From positions 62,001-126,000 of the forward strand of contig JAFUTU010000032.1 of NCBI GenBank assembly GCA_017484095.1: 64,000 bases of DNA. The letters run 5' to 3'. The notes beneath the pieces are model-generated. The model saw only the letters and a program-made list of their open reading frames with translations, did not search any database and was not told the DNA's origin. The position numbers and the translations under genes are program-made. This DNA is from Ruminococcus sp. (GTDB taxonomy: Bacteria > Bacillota > Clostridia > Oscillospirales > Ruminococcaceae). Shown here in pieces: positions 35,274 to 44,503 of the stretch (position 1 is its first letter; each line of letters starts with the position of its first letter).

Positions 35274-35950
35274 TTGGTTTTCTCCTTTTCTATAACATTT
35301 ACGATGCCGTCGGTATCGGCAGTGCAGATGTATATATCTTTTATATCCAGCTGCTTTTTTTCAAGCGCTTTGCAAAGCTTTGCTCTGTCAAGAGACACTG
35401 CCTTGAGCGCACTTTCGATAACTGCTCCGTTTTCAACTACCAGCATAGGCGGATCTTTATCCTTTTCTCCTTTCAGATCAAGATCCTCATTTGTAACGGG
35501 TCTGTTTGCAAATTTCTGGTATACTGAAAGGCTGCCGTTTGTCTCCACTACTGCCAGCTGAACCTCACTTATATCAAAAATGCCCATACCTCTGAGCGAT
35601 TCGAGAAGGTCATCAGCAGAATACCTGAGCTTAAAAAGCTCCTTCTGATGGATGTTACCGTCAGTTATCACTATTTTTGATGAGCCGCAGACCAGCCGTC
35701 TGACCCCTCTGAATTTCATAGATGCGTATGACATTATGACATCAAGACTAACCAGAGTGAATATTGGGATTATCCCTATTATCATCGGTATTGCAGGGTC
35801 CTCGACGGGCAGCGTGGCGATGTTTGACAATAGCACTGCCGTTACCAGCTCAGAGGGCTGGAGCTCACCTATCTGCCTTTTTCCCATTAGTCTTATCCCG
35901 AATATCAGAGCTGCATAAAGTATCACTGCGCGGATAAAAACGATCAGCAT
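35270..35950 (-). CDS. DUF421 (YetF-like) membrane protein
   Basis: 226 residues from the ATG at 35950, which has GAGGTG 9 nt upstream; the open frame runs further upstream into the Ger gene but lacks support. Three N-terminal membrane helices (LIVFIRAVILYAALIFGIRL, then two more to about residue 75) carry the RLMGKRQIGELQPSELV motif; the cytoplasmic part has the paired YDFAF-like domains (VITDGNIHQKELFKLRYSAD). Function of the family is poorly defined. Operon with the DUF4363 gene. Confidence 0.85.
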   Translation of the reverse strand: MLIVFIRAVILYAALIFGIRLMGKRQIGELQPSELVTAVLLSNIATLPVEDPAIPMIIGIIPIFTLVSLDVIMSYASMKFRGVRRLVCGSSKIVITDGNIHQKELFKLRYSADDLLESLRGMGIFDISEVQLAVVETNGSLSVYQKFANRPVTNEDLDLKGEKDKDPPMLVVENGAVIESALKAVSLDRAKLCKALEKKQLDIKDIYICTADTDGIVNVIEKEKTK

Positions 35951-35986
35951 TGAAAAATTCACCTCGCAGATATTGTTTGCATGATC

Positions 35987-36039
35987 GTTCTGAATATTCC
36001 GTGAAATACTGTAAAAAATAATCCGAGAATATTCTGAAC
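35987..36039. repeat. Inverted repeat in the DUF421-gerA divergent promoter region
   Basis: GTTCTGAATATTC (35987-35999) and GAATATTCTGAAC (36027-36039) are inverted copies matching at 12 of 13 positions, 27 nt apart, between two divergently transcribed units. AGAATA/TGAATA within the arms resembles forespore sigma -35 elements, but no clean -10 is seen. Confidence 0.6.
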
Positions 36040-36050
36040 GGAGATAAAAA

Positions 36051-37514
36051 ATGGAGAAAAACGATATTTCACTTTCCTTGCAGGAGACCTTGTCCGATCT
36101 CTCGAAAATGCTCTCAGATACGGCGGAGCTCAATATAACGAGCGCTGTTATATGCGGCACTCCCATAGCGGCAGTATCCGTTGAAGGAATGGTATCTACG
36201 GAGCAGCTCGGAGAGCTCGTCCTGCGGCCGCTGAGCGAGCTGTCAGCATCAAAGACTAAGCCCGAAAAACATCTGCTCGATCATCTGACCGAGAATATGT
36301 TTCTCACTGCCGACAGACAGAAAATTTACAGCCTTGATTCGGCAGCAGAATTTTTATTCTCGGGCTTTGCAGTTCTGTTTGCGCAGGGAAGATGCTATGG
36401 CTGTGCGCTGGGGCTGCAGGGGTTTGAAAAAAGACCCGTTACAGCTGCCGAATCAGAGCCTACGCTCATGTGCTCTCAGGAGAGCTTTACCGAAGCTGTG
36501 AGAGTCAATATGTCCTTGGTCAGAAGGAGGCTGAAAAGCAAAAAGCTGAAAATGGAGCTTCTGAAAGCAGGAGAACGATCGGATACGGACATCTGCCTTA
36601 TGTATATGACAGACAGAGCCCCTTCTGATATTGTAAAACGAATAAAAGACGAGCTTTCGCATCTTGAGCTCGACACTGTACTGACGGTCGGTTCGTTCCA
36701 GCCTTTTATTGATGACAGCTATCCCTCATCAGTCTTTTCGGCGATAGCTGTCAGCGAAAGACCCGACCTTATCTGCTCACGCCTTAATGAGGGCAGGGTG
36801 TGCGTTATGATAGACGGCGTGCCCTTTGCGATGATAGTGCCTTCTCTATTTGCGGAGAATTTCTCCACTATGGACGATTACTCGTCGAAGCCTTATTACA
36901 GCGCCTTTATTCGCTGGATAAGGTATCTCAGCTTTTTTCTGTCGGTGGCATTTCCGGGGCTTTACGTAGCCCTTGCGGATTTCCACCCCGAGGTCTTTAC
37001 CCTGAAGCTTCTTCTTAACCTTTCGGTAGCAGAGGAGGCAACGCCTTATCCGCTTGTTGCTGAGGTCATAATGCTTATGATATTTTTTGAGATAATGCGT
37101 GAGGCAGGTCTCAGGCTCCCGAAATCTGTTGGCAGCGCTGTTTCTATAGTTGGAGGTCTTATAATTGGTGATGCTGCCGTAAAAAGCGGTATAGTTTCGG
37201 CTCCGCTTCTGATCGTTGTCGGTATTACGGCTACTGCATCGTTTGTTACTCCTCCTGTTGAGCAGCCCGTTGCAGTGCTAAGGCTTGTATTTATATTGGC
37301 AGGCGGCTGCGCAGGGCTTTACGGGCTGGCAGTCTGCTTTGCGGTGCTGACGGCAAACATTTGTGCAATGAATGATTTTTCGGTCTCCTATATGTCACCT
37401 GCCGCACCGCTCGATGCGTCAGGCTTGAAGGATGTTATCTACCGCAAGACATACCGTGAATATGAAAGCTCACACACAAAGCTTTCGGATATAAGGGAGG
37501 GGACACATGAATAG
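36051..37514 (+). CDS. Spore germinant receptor A subunit (GerA family)
   Basis: 487 residues. Large N-terminal soluble domain (about 1-280) followed by about five membrane helices. Family features: MYMTDRAPSDIVKRI, SFQPFIDDSYPSSVFS, ERPDLICSRLNEGRVCVMIDG, and LRLPKSVGSAVSIVGGLIIGDAAV (quoted in parts). Forms an inner-spore-membrane receptor with the B and C subunits encoded next, sensing nutrients to start germination. The ATG lies 8 nt after CGGAG. It overlaps the B gene by 8 nt. Confidence 0.93.
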   Translation: MEKNDISLSLQETLSDLSKMLSDTAELNITSAVICGTPIAAVSVEGMVSTEQLGELVLRPLSELSASKTKPEKHLLDHLTENMFLTADRQKIYSLDSAAEFLFSGFAVLFAQGRCYGCALGLQGFEKRPVTAAESEPTLMCSQESFTEAVRVNMSLVRRRLKSKKLKMELLKAGERSDTDICLMYMTDRAPSDIVKRIKDELSHLELDTVLTVGSFQPFIDDSYPSSVFSAIAVSERPDLICSRLNEGRVCVMIDGVPFAMIVPSLFAENFSTMDDYSSKPYYSAFIRWIRYLSFFLSVAFPGLYVALADFHPEVFTLKLLLNLSVAEEATPYPLVAEVIMLMIFFEIMREAGLRLPKSVGSAVSIVGGLIIGDAAVKSGIVSAPLLIVVGITATASFVTPPVEQPVAVLRLVFILAGGCAGLYGLAVCFAVLTANICAMNDFSVSYMSPAAPLDASGLKDVIYRKTYREYESSHTKLSDIREGTHE

Positions 37515-38589
37515 GATAAGTCAGCTTCAGCTGTTTGCAGTTATGCTTTGCGGCCATGCTTTTTCACTGATGACGTTTTTCCCTTATACGTTCGATAATC
37601 CGTCAGAATATATGATAGGTGTGCTTATATCTACATTTATTGAGATATTTCTTGCGGTGCCTGCTGTTATCATATATAAGCGCTTTGAGGGGCGCGACCC
37701 TTGCTCTCTGGCAGGGGATAGCTCAAGGGCGCTGAAGATCACCGCAGGTATTTTTTACACATTCGTGTTTTTTTATTTTGCTTACCGTGTTACGGGCAAT
37801 TTCGTGTATTTTCTCGATTCTGTGCTGTCAGGCTATTTCCCGAGAGCGCTCGTTGTTGTCAGCGTTTGTGCAACGGCGGTGTATCTGGGTCTGATGAAGC
37901 CCTCCGTTATCGGCAAGACATCGGGCATAATGCTGGCACTTTTTGCGCTATTTACAGTTCTGGTCATTGGCAGCTCCTTTTCGAGCACAGGGTCAGGCTT
38001 TCTGAGCTTTCATCTTGCATCGGAAAACATTTCTCACGGCATCGGAGAGGCTGTCAAGTGTGAGCTCCTCAGAAATCTTGATATGCTGTTTTTGCTGTTC
38101 TTTCTGCCAAAGCTGAAAGGCAGCCCTGTCAGGGTGAGCGCACTTTACCTCGGCGTCAAGCTCATAATGGTAGAGCTTTCCGTCGGCTTTGTTACGGTGA
38201 TGCTCGGTGACTTTGCAATGATCTCAAAGCTGCCGTTCTCTTCGATGGCGTCGTACTCGACCTCTTCAATGATAGAGCGCTTCGATGCTGCCTTTATGGC
38301 AGTGTGGGTAATTCTTGCGATAGTGCGCCTTGGGGCAGTTTTCCATTGCAGCTCAGACTGTATACAGGCAGTTATCCCCAAGGCTGACAGAACGGTCAGT
38401 GTCGTCATAAGTGCGGCGATACCTGCGGCGGCTGCTGTGTATAAGCTCACAAACTATGAATGGGAGAGCACGGCTTACGATATGAACGGTTGGCTCATAA
38501 CAGTGACTGCTTTGCTGTTCGTGCCGCTGATGATATCTGCATTTGTGCTTCTCAGAGAAAGGAGGAGCGCAGATGTCAGAGGTGCGTAA
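37507..38589 (+). CDS. Spore germinant receptor B subunit (permease-like)
   Basis: 360 residues with about ten membrane helices, amino-acid permease-like GerAB family. MNRISQLQLFAVMLCGHAF is the usual N terminus and the SLAGDSSRALKI loop is in place. In studied spores this subunit binds or passes the germinant. GGAGG 7 nt upstream of the ATG. Overlaps both neighbours in a gerA-B-C operon. Confidence 0.9.
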   Translation: MNRISQLQLFAVMLCGHAFSLMTFFPYTFDNPSEYMIGVLISTFIEIFLAVPAVIIYKRFEGRDPCSLAGDSSRALKITAGIFYTFVFFYFAYRVTGNFVYFLDSVLSGYFPRALVVVSVCATAVYLGLMKPSVIGKTSGIMLALFALFTVLVIGSSFSSTGSGFLSFHLASENISHGIGEAVKCELLRNLDMLFLLFFLPKLKGSPVRVSALYLGVKLIMVELSVGFVTVMLGDFAMISKLPFSSMASYSTSSMIERFDAAFMAVWVILAIVRLGAVFHCSSDCIQAVIPKADRTVSVVISAAIPAAAAVYKLTNYEWESTAYDMNGWLITVTALLFVPLMISAFVLLRERRSADVRGA

Positions 38590-39703
38590 AAGAGCAGTGA
38601 GGGTAGGTCAGCTGGGGAGAAAATATGTTTTGCTCATTTTAGCGGCGGCGCTCGTGCTCGCGTCGTTTTCAGACGACCATAATATTGACAGCAGGCTCCT
38701 TGTTCACGCAATGGGTATAGATGAGACAGAAAACGGCTATAACGTTACATTCCAGGTGTTTCGTTCAACAGGCTCCGGTTCGGATATCCCCATAGACATA
38801 AGTATGTCGAATGTTCAGCTGATAAAGGTGCAGGCGAAAACCGTTACCGAGGCTGTTGAAAAGTGCAGCTCAAAGCTTGGAAGGGAAGCCTTCCTCGGGC
38901 ATTTGCAGGTAGTATGCTTCGGCAACGGTACCGACTATTCCGACCCCGAAGAGCTTTTCTCGTTTGCGATAAAGGATAAGAGCGTTTATCTCGGAGTAGA
39001 TATCTGTCAGGCTGAAAACAAGGCTGAGGACATAATAATGAAAGAGATAAAGCGCGGCACGATGTCCTCTGAAAACTTAGTGAAAGCATTGAAGGAGAAT
39101 TCTCAAAAGGGCAGGACAGTCGAATGTACGCTCCTTACTTTTCTTTCATGTATAGATTCTCCCAAATATACTGCAATGCCTGTGATATCAATAAGCGAGC
39201 AGGGCAAAGGTGATAACAAAGAGCCCGTAATAGATATCACGGGAACTGCACTGATATCCGAAGGGAAGACCTTGCCGCAGAGGCTTAACGGCGAGCAGGC
39301 ATATGGCCTTACACTGCTGAAAGGTGACGCTCAGAAATTTACCTCTGTGATCGAAAAAGACGGTCGTGAATGTGACGTAAGATTTGAAAATGCAACAACC
39401 AAGCGGAGTCTGAAGCTTGAAAACGGCAGATTATATTACTGTGCCGATATTGACCTGACTGCGGCTCTGTCTCTCGATATAAAAAAGCACTCGGGCATTA
39501 CCGAGCGCGAGCTTGAAGATCATATCAGCAGGATAACTCTTGAATCGTGGAAATTATCCGAGGAAAATGGCTGTGATGCTGTCGGCGTGTGGAAATACCT
39601 GCGCCAGAGATACCCGAAGCTATATCTTGAAAACAGGGAAGACTTAACGCTGATAATAAAGAGCGTTTCTCCGAGGATAACTGTCAGCTGCGAGATAGAA
39701 TAG
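38573..39703 (+). CDS. Spore germinant receptor C subunit lacking lipobox Cys
   Basis: 376 residues, Ger(x)C family: RLLVHAMGIDETENGYNVTF and later KAEDIIMKEIKRG, EWKYL-type C terminus. Members are usually lipoproteins with ...GCWD after the signal. Here the signal-like helix (LLILAAALVLAS) is followed by FSDDHNID with no Cys, so lipid anchoring through Dgt appears lost and the uncleaved helix may anchor it instead. Start at 38573 is set by AAAGGAGGAG; it overlaps the B gene by 17 nt. Confidence 0.88.
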   Translation: MSEVRKRAVRVGQLGRKYVLLILAAALVLASFSDDHNIDSRLLVHAMGIDETENGYNVTFQVFRSTGSGSDIPIDISMSNVQLIKVQAKTVTEAVEKCSSKLGREAFLGHLQVVCFGNGTDYSDPEELFSFAIKDKSVYLGVDICQAENKAEDIIMKEIKRGTMSSENLVKALKENSQKGRTVECTLLTFLSCIDSPKYTAMPVISISEQGKGDNKEPVIDITGTALISEGKTLPQRLNGEQAYGLTLLKGDAQKFTSVIEKDGRECDVRFENATTKRSLKLENGRLYYCADIDLTAALSLDIKKHSGITERELEDHISRITLESWKLSEENGCDAVGVWKYLRQRYPKLYLENREDLTLIIKSVSPRITVSCEIE

Positions 39704-39706
39704 AAA

Positions 39707-39739
39707 AAAGCGATACCGCTTGAACGGCGGTATCGCTTT
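39707..39739. terminator. Bidirectional terminator between gerC and aspS
   Basis: Perfect 13-bp stem AAAGCGATACCGC (39707-39719) / GCGGTATCGCTTT (39727-39739), 7-nt loop, A-run left and T-rich right. Confidence 0.9.
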
Positions 39740-39743
39740 AGTT

Positions 39744-41522
39744 TTATTCCTCGTCGGGAACTATAGATATATAAAGCTCCTCGAGCTGCTTTTCGTCAAC
39801 TACCGACGGGCAGCCGCTCATAAGCTCGCTGGCGTTCTGAACCTTCGGGAAGGCGGTAACATCACGCAGACTGTCAGCCTTGCACATTATCATAGCGATA
39901 CGGTCAAGACCGATACCCATTCCGCCGTGCGGAGGTGAAGCGTAGCGGTAAGCATCTACCAGGAAGCCGAATTTTGCTTGGATCTCCTCGTCGCTCATAC
40001 CGAGAGCCTCGAACATCTTTTGCTGGAGTGCAGGATCAGTTATTCTCATCGAGCCCGATGAAAGCTCTGTTCCGTTCAGCACAAGGTCCCACGCCTTAGC
40101 TCTGACACTTCCGGGGTCACTGTCAAGATACTCCAGACACTCCTCCATAGGCATAGTGAACGGATGGTGCATAGCTACCCATGTTTCGCTCTCTTCGTCC
40201 CATTCAAAGAACGGCATCTCGGTTATCCATACAAAGTTGTAAACATCATCAGGTATCAGCTCAAGTCTCTTTGCACAGATAAGTCTCAGTGCGCCGAGTG
40301 TAGGCAGGACCACCTTGTTTTTATCTGCACAGATGAGTATAAGGTCTCCCTTTTCAGCTCCGATATCAGAAAGCAGCTTTTCAAGCTGACCCTCACCCAG
40401 GAATTTCTTGAAAGAGCAGTTTGGCTCGTCTGCCCAGCGAATGTAGGCAAGCCCCTTAGCTCCTATACCCTTTGCGTGCTCTGTCAGCTTATCGATCTCT
40501 TTTCTTGTGTAGGTAGCAGCGCCGTTCTTTACGTTTATCATACGCACAGAACCGCCTGCCTCGACCGCAGCTTTGAACACCACAAAGTCAATATCTGCGA
40601 CCTTATCGGTTATGTCATCGATCTCCATACCGAAACGTGTATCAGGCTTGTCCGAACCGAAACGTGCCATTGAATCCGCAAAGGTAAGTCTTTCGATAGG
40701 CAGCTTTATATCCTTGTCCATTATCTCTTTGAACAGCTTCTGTATATATCCCTCGATACATTCCTGAATGTCCTCCTGATCTACGAAAGACATTTCCAGG
40801 TCTACCTGAGTGAACTCGGGCTGTCTGTCAGCTCTCAGGTCTTCATCTCTGAAGCATCTTGCAAGCTGTATATATCTGTCATATCCTGCCACCATAAGCA
40901 GCTGCTTGTATATCTGCGGGCTCTGCGGCAGGGCATAGAACTTTCCGTGATGCACTCTTGATGGTACAAGATAATCTCTTGCGCCCTCGGGAGTAGACTT
41001 CATCATCATCGGGGTCTCTATCTCCAGAAAGCCGTTCTCATAGAAATATTCTCTTGTCACCCTTGCTATCTCATGACGGGTGATAAGGTTCTGCGTAAGC
41101 TTGGGGTTTCTAAGATCAAGATAGCGGTATCTCAGCTTTAACTCATCGTTCACCTTGTCTGAGTTCGTCACCTCAAACGGAGTAGTCTCAGCAGCTGAGA
41201 GTATACGCAGATCGGTAACTGCGATCTCAATATTTCCTGTTCTGAGCTTTCCGTTTTTGCTTTCACGCTCACGAACAGTGCCTACTGCCGCAAGCACATA
41301 TTCGCTCTTTACCTGCTGTGCCTTTTCAAACACAGTCCTGTCGGTCTCATCGTTGAAGGCAAGCTGCACCAGTCCTGTTCTGTCACGCAGGTTGATAAAG
41401 ATAAGGTTTCCCATATCTCTTACTCTGTCTGCAAATCCCATAACGGTGACAGTGTCACCGACAGTGTAGTCAACAGAGCAGTAATTTGTTCTTTTTAGCC
41501 CTTTCATGCTGTCAAGCGTCAT
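39744..41522 (-). CDS. aspS: Aspartyl-tRNA synthetase
   Basis: 592 residues, bacterial-type AspRS with OB-fold anticodon-binding domain (about 15-110), class II core (motif 2 around RCFRDEDLRADRQPEFTQ) and inserted GAD domain (about 290-400), motif 3 GMGIGLDRIAMI at the end. Charges tRNA-Asp. Overlaps the preceding gene by one base (TAATG); GAGG lies 7 nt upstream. It is the last gene of the T-box-led hisS operon. Confidence 0.97.
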   Translation of the reverse strand: MTLDSMKGLKRTNYCSVDYTVGDTVTVMGFADRVRDMGNLIFINLRDRTGLVQLAFNDETDRTVFEKAQQVKSEYVLAAVGTVRERESKNGKLRTGNIEIAVTDLRILSAAETTPFEVTNSDKVNDELKLRYRYLDLRNPKLTQNLITRHEIARVTREYFYENGFLEIETPMMMKSTPEGARDYLVPSRVHHGKFYALPQSPQIYKQLLMVAGYDRYIQLARCFRDEDLRADRQPEFTQVDLEMSFVDQEDIQECIEGYIQKLFKEIMDKDIKLPIERLTFADSMARFGSDKPDTRFGMEIDDITDKVADIDFVVFKAAVEAGGSVRMINVKNGAATYTRKEIDKLTEHAKGIGAKGLAYIRWADEPNCSFKKFLGEGQLEKLLSDIGAEKGDLILICADKNKVVLPTLGALRLICAKRLELIPDDVYNFVWITEMPFFEWDEESETWVAMHHPFTMPMEECLEYLDSDPGSVRAKAWDLVLNGTELSSGSMRITDPALQQKMFEALGMSDEEIQAKFGFLVDAYRYASPPHGGMGIGLDRIAMIMCKADSLRDVTAFPKVQNASELMSGCPSVVDEKQLEELYISIVPDEE

Positions 41523-42022
41523 TAGTTTTCCTCTTTTCGTGTATTTTCTTTTCTGATAGTATCCAGATATGCTTCGATATACTTTTTCTTATCATCGAAC
41601 AGTATCATAAACAGCGAAACTGTCAAAATCCCCGCAAACACTCCGAATGCTATAAATTCTCTCAGCCCTGCCGACATCAGCATAAGAAAAACGCATATCA
41701 GCGTTATCGCTGCAGCAGCGATATAAGCGGAGACAGGTTTTCTTATCTTTCCCACAAGGCGTGAGCCGTTCTCTGTCTTTTCTATCTCTCCGAAAAAGCC
41801 CCGTGCGCCGCCGTCCCTCTTTTTTGCCGTATGGTGAAATATCATTACTCGGCTGTCATCTCTGCGGCAGCCGTAGAAAAACGTCTCATAGCGGTGCTTC
41901 CTCATAAACCTGCCCAGTGAAAAAATATTAAGTGTAGGGCGGTATTCAACGAGGTCACGGTCAAGCTTTCTGCAAAGCTTTTTCGGGCTGAGTTCAGTTT
42001 CTATGACTATATGATCTCTCAT
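41522..42022 (-). CDS. Two-helix membrane protein between hisS and aspS
   Basis: I do not recognise this 166-residue protein. The N-terminal ~95 residues are soluble and basic (SPKKLCRKLDRDLVEYRP, FFYGCRRDD); two membrane helices follow (about 98-118 and 124-144) and a short charged tail. It overlaps the upstream gene by 4 nt and aspS by one, so it is translated as part of the synthetase operon. A housekeeping accessory role cannot be inferred further. Confidence 0.7.
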   Translation of the reverse strand: MRDHIVIETELSPKKLCRKLDRDLVEYRPTLNIFSLGRFMRKHRYETFFYGCRRDDSRVMIFHHTAKKRDGGARGFFGEIEKTENGSRLVGKIRKPVSAYIAAAAITLICVFLMLMSAGLREFIAFGVFAGILTVSLFMILFDDKKKYIEAYLDTIRKENTRKEEN

Positions 42023-42348
42023 TGTATGGGAGTACCCTTTTCGGGTCTGTCGGGATAATCGTTCGGGTCGAATACCTTTTCGTTTATCTTTATCTGACCG
42101 CCTGTTCTGGTGTTAAGCAGCATTCCGTATATAGTGCCGCACTTTGTGCATCTGAACTGGTGGAATATCTTTTCTGCGAACCAGCGGTTCTCCTTATCCA
42201 TTATCTGATCCAGAGGACAGGTCTGATAAACTATCTCTGCATCTCCTGCGAGACACATTCTTGCCAGCGAACCCACGCACAGCATATATTCGGTAGGATT
42301 GTGTATCTCTGCTATCGGTACGTCTTTGCACTGCTCACATCTGCTCAT
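42019..42348 (-). CDS. Small Cys-rich putative zinc protein between hisS and aspS
   Basis: 109 residues, unrecognised. Cys pairs at the N terminus (CEQC) and centre (CTKCGTIYGM), plus single Cys in YMLCVG, MCLAG and QTCPL, suggest one or two zinc sites. Start and stop each overlap a neighbour (hisS by one base, the next gene by 4), a tight translational chain. Confidence 0.7.
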   Translation of the reverse strand: MSRCEQCKDVPIAEIHNPTEYMLCVGSLARMCLAGDAEIVYQTCPLDQIMDKENRWFAEKIFHQFRCTKCGTIYGMLLNTRTGGQIKINEKVFDPNDYPDRPEKGTPIQ

Positions 42349-43679
42349 CAGCCGTTTCCTCCTTCTGTAAACTTAGCGATATCCTCATCTATACCGCTGA
42401 ACATTTCGCCGATCACCGCATTTGAGAATGTGTTTATAAGTCCTTCCCCGAGATCGGTATCGGTCTGTTCGCCTGTTCTCATATTTTTGAGCTTGCCCTT
42501 GCCGCTTTCGATCTCATCGCTGCCGAGCACCATAACGAATGCCGCACCGATCTTGTCAGCATACTTCATCTGAGCCTTCAGACCTCTGCCTATGAGGTCG
42601 TACTCAACAAAATATCCTTCTTTTCTGAGCTTCGATGCGATAGCGATAGCCTCAGACGCTGCGTCCTCGCTCATCGGTGCGATATACAGATCGCACTTTT
42701 TCTCTTCGATAAAGTCGCACTCCTGCTTTTGCATAGTCATTATCAGTCTTTCAAGACCCATTGCAAAGCCGAGTGCAGGCGTTGCTTTTCCGCCAAGCTG
42801 CTCGATAAGCCCGTCATAGCGGCCTCCTCCGCAGACTGTGCCCTGTGCGCCTATATCTGTAGAGATGAATTCAAACACCGTTCTTGTGTAATAATCAAGA
42901 CCTCTTACAATCTTCGGGTTGATAGTGAAATCTATATCCATAGCGCCGAGGTATCCTTGCAGCTTTGAGAAGTGGTCCGAGCACTCCTCGCAGAGATAGT
43001 CTGTTATCAGCGGCGCACCCTTTGCGATCTCCTGGCAGATAGGTGATTTGCAGTCGAGTATCCTCATCGGGTTCTTTTCCAGTCTTTCCTGACAGGTGCC
43101 GCAAAGCTCGTCCTTGCGCGCCGAAAAGTATTCTTTAAGCGCTTTGTGATAGTTAGGTCTGCAATTCGGGCAGCCAATAGAATTTATGTTCAGAACTATA
43201 TCTCTCAGTCCGCAGCTGTCCAGAACGTTCTTTGCAAGCGAGATCACCTCAGCGTCAGCTCTTGGGCTTGCAGAGCCTACCATCTCACAGCCGAACTGGT
43301 GGAACTCTCTCAGTCTGCCTGCCTGCGGCTTTTCATGGCGGAAGCAGGTGAGCTGATAGAACACCTTCTGTGGGAGGCCTTCGTTAAGTATACCGTTCTC
43401 TATCACAGCACGCATAGTGCCTGCCGTACCCTCCGGGCGCAGAGTAAACTGAGCATCGCCCGTAGCGGTGACGGAATACATCTCCTTCGATACCACGTCG
43501 GTAGTCTCGCCGACAGAGCGCACAAACAGACCTGTATCCTCGAATGTAGGTATCCTTATCTCCTTGAATCCGAACTGCTGTGCAATATCATTAGTTATTT
43601 TTTCAACAGTGTGCCATTTTTTCACCTGAGAGGGAAGTATATCGTTAGTTCCCTTAGGTCTCTGTATCATAACTGCCAA
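42348..43679 (-). CDS. hisS: Histidyl-tRNA synthetase
   Basis: 443 residues, class II HisRS: RPKGTNDILPSQ start, motif 2 FRHEKPQAGRLREFHQ, HisA motif GLDYYTRTVFE, motif 3 ALGFAMGLERLI, and a C-terminal anticodon domain. Charges tRNA-His. The start appears to be TTG 43679 because AAGGA is 9 nt upstream of it; ATG 43670 is the next choice. A T-box leader precedes it by about 125 nt. Confidence 0.96.
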   Translation of the reverse strand: MAVMIQRPKGTNDILPSQVKKWHTVEKITNDIAQQFGFKEIRIPTFEDTGLFVRSVGETTDVVSKEMYSVTATGDAQFTLRPEGTAGTMRAVIENGILNEGLPQKVFYQLTCFRHEKPQAGRLREFHQFGCEMVGSASPRADAEVISLAKNVLDSCGLRDIVLNINSIGCPNCRPNYHKALKEYFSARKDELCGTCQERLEKNPMRILDCKSPICQEIAKGAPLITDYLCEECSDHFSKLQGYLGAMDIDFTINPKIVRGLDYYTRTVFEFISTDIGAQGTVCGGGRYDGLIEQLGGKATPALGFAMGLERLIMTMQKQECDFIEEKKCDLYIAPMSEDAASEAIAIASKLRKEGYFVEYDLIGRGLKAQMKYADKIGAAFVMVLGSDEIESGKGKLKNMRTGEQTDTDLGEGLINTFSNAVIGEMFSGIDEDIAKFTEGGNG

Positions 43680-43803
43680 ATCATCATATCCTTTCCGAAG
43701 TTATACAATGTAACAAACAGGAGGCATCACCTCCGCCTTACACAATAACAATATAATACTCTAATTTTTATAAATAGTCAAGAACACGTTTATGAACAAA
43801 CAA

Positions 43804-44014
43804 AAAAGCCGTCCCGAACAAGGGACGACTTTACCGTGATACCACCCTAATTACCCACAGCCTGAGCCGTGAGTCACTCTGCACCCTTAACGCAGGCAAT
43901 ACGCCTGTCCTTTATCAGACAGGGGCTCAGAGGTGTCCTTCGGAGAAGCCGCACCGCAGACCCTTTCACCATACGGTCCTCGCTCAGCATAGCGGCAGCC
44001 CTACTCTCCCCGTC
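43804..44014 (-). ncRNA. T-box leader of hisS operon with overlapping Asp/His specifier
   Basis: Minus-strand tRNA-sensing leader. Seen: Stem I closed by GACGGGG (44014-44008) and CCCCUGUC (43925-43918); the conserved T-box AGGGTGGTATCACGG (43848-43834), which pairs with an uncharged tRNA end; and a terminator GTCGTCCC / GGGACGGC plus six T (43829-43802). Just inside the 3' side of Stem I the sequence reads GGACACCUC; GACAC (43937-43933) holds both GAC (Asp) and CAC (His), the two amino acids of the synthetases in the operon. Uncharged tRNA should stabilise the antiterminator and permit hisS...aspS expression. Confidence 0.9.
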
Positions 44015-44028
44015 AAAGCCTTTTGATA

Positions 44029-44445
44029 TTACTGCCTTGAAGCAGTTGTAGGATTAACGATGTCACGCCAGTCAAGGTCTCCGCGCTCAAGTGCGTGGAT
44101 AAGAGCCTCGGCAGTAGCGATATTCGTTGCTATCGGAATGTTGTGTACATCGCAAAGTCTCATCAGATTAGCCTGATCGGGCTCATGAGGCTTTGCCGAG
44201 ATAGGATCTCTGAAAAACAGCAGCAGATCTATCTCGTTGCAGGAGATCCTTGCAGATATCTGCTGATCTCCACCCTGAGAGCCGCTGAGATAACGCTGAA
44301 CTCCCAGTCCCGTTGCTTCGGCGACCATCTTTCCGGTAGTGCCGGTAGCGCAAAGATTATGTTTGCTCAGAACTCCGCAGTATGCAATGCAGAACTGTAC
44401 CATAAGCTCCTTTTTGGAGTCGTGAGCGATAAGTGCGATATTCAA
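44029..44445 (-). CDS. mgsA: Methylglyoxal synthase
   Basis: 138 residues. Converts dihydroxyacetone phosphate to methylglyoxal and phosphate, a bypass when sugar phosphates pile up. Diagnostic: [30 protein letters not shown] with the catalytic Asp, [17 protein letters not shown], and [15 protein letters not shown]. It follows minD and ends 15 nt before the T-box, so read-through into the hisS leader is possible. Confidence 0.95.
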   Translation of the reverse strand: MNIALIAHDSKKELMVQFCIAYCGVLSKHNLCATGTTGKMVAEATGLGVQRYLSGSQGGDQQISARISCNEIDLLLFFRDPISAKPHEPDQANLMRLCDVHNIPIATNIATAEALIHALERGDLDWRDIVNPTTASRQ

Positions 44446-44503
44446 AAATGATCCCCCCGTTTCGTATTTTCCGCCGCGGCTGTCAGGCGGCGTTCTTATC
44501 AGA

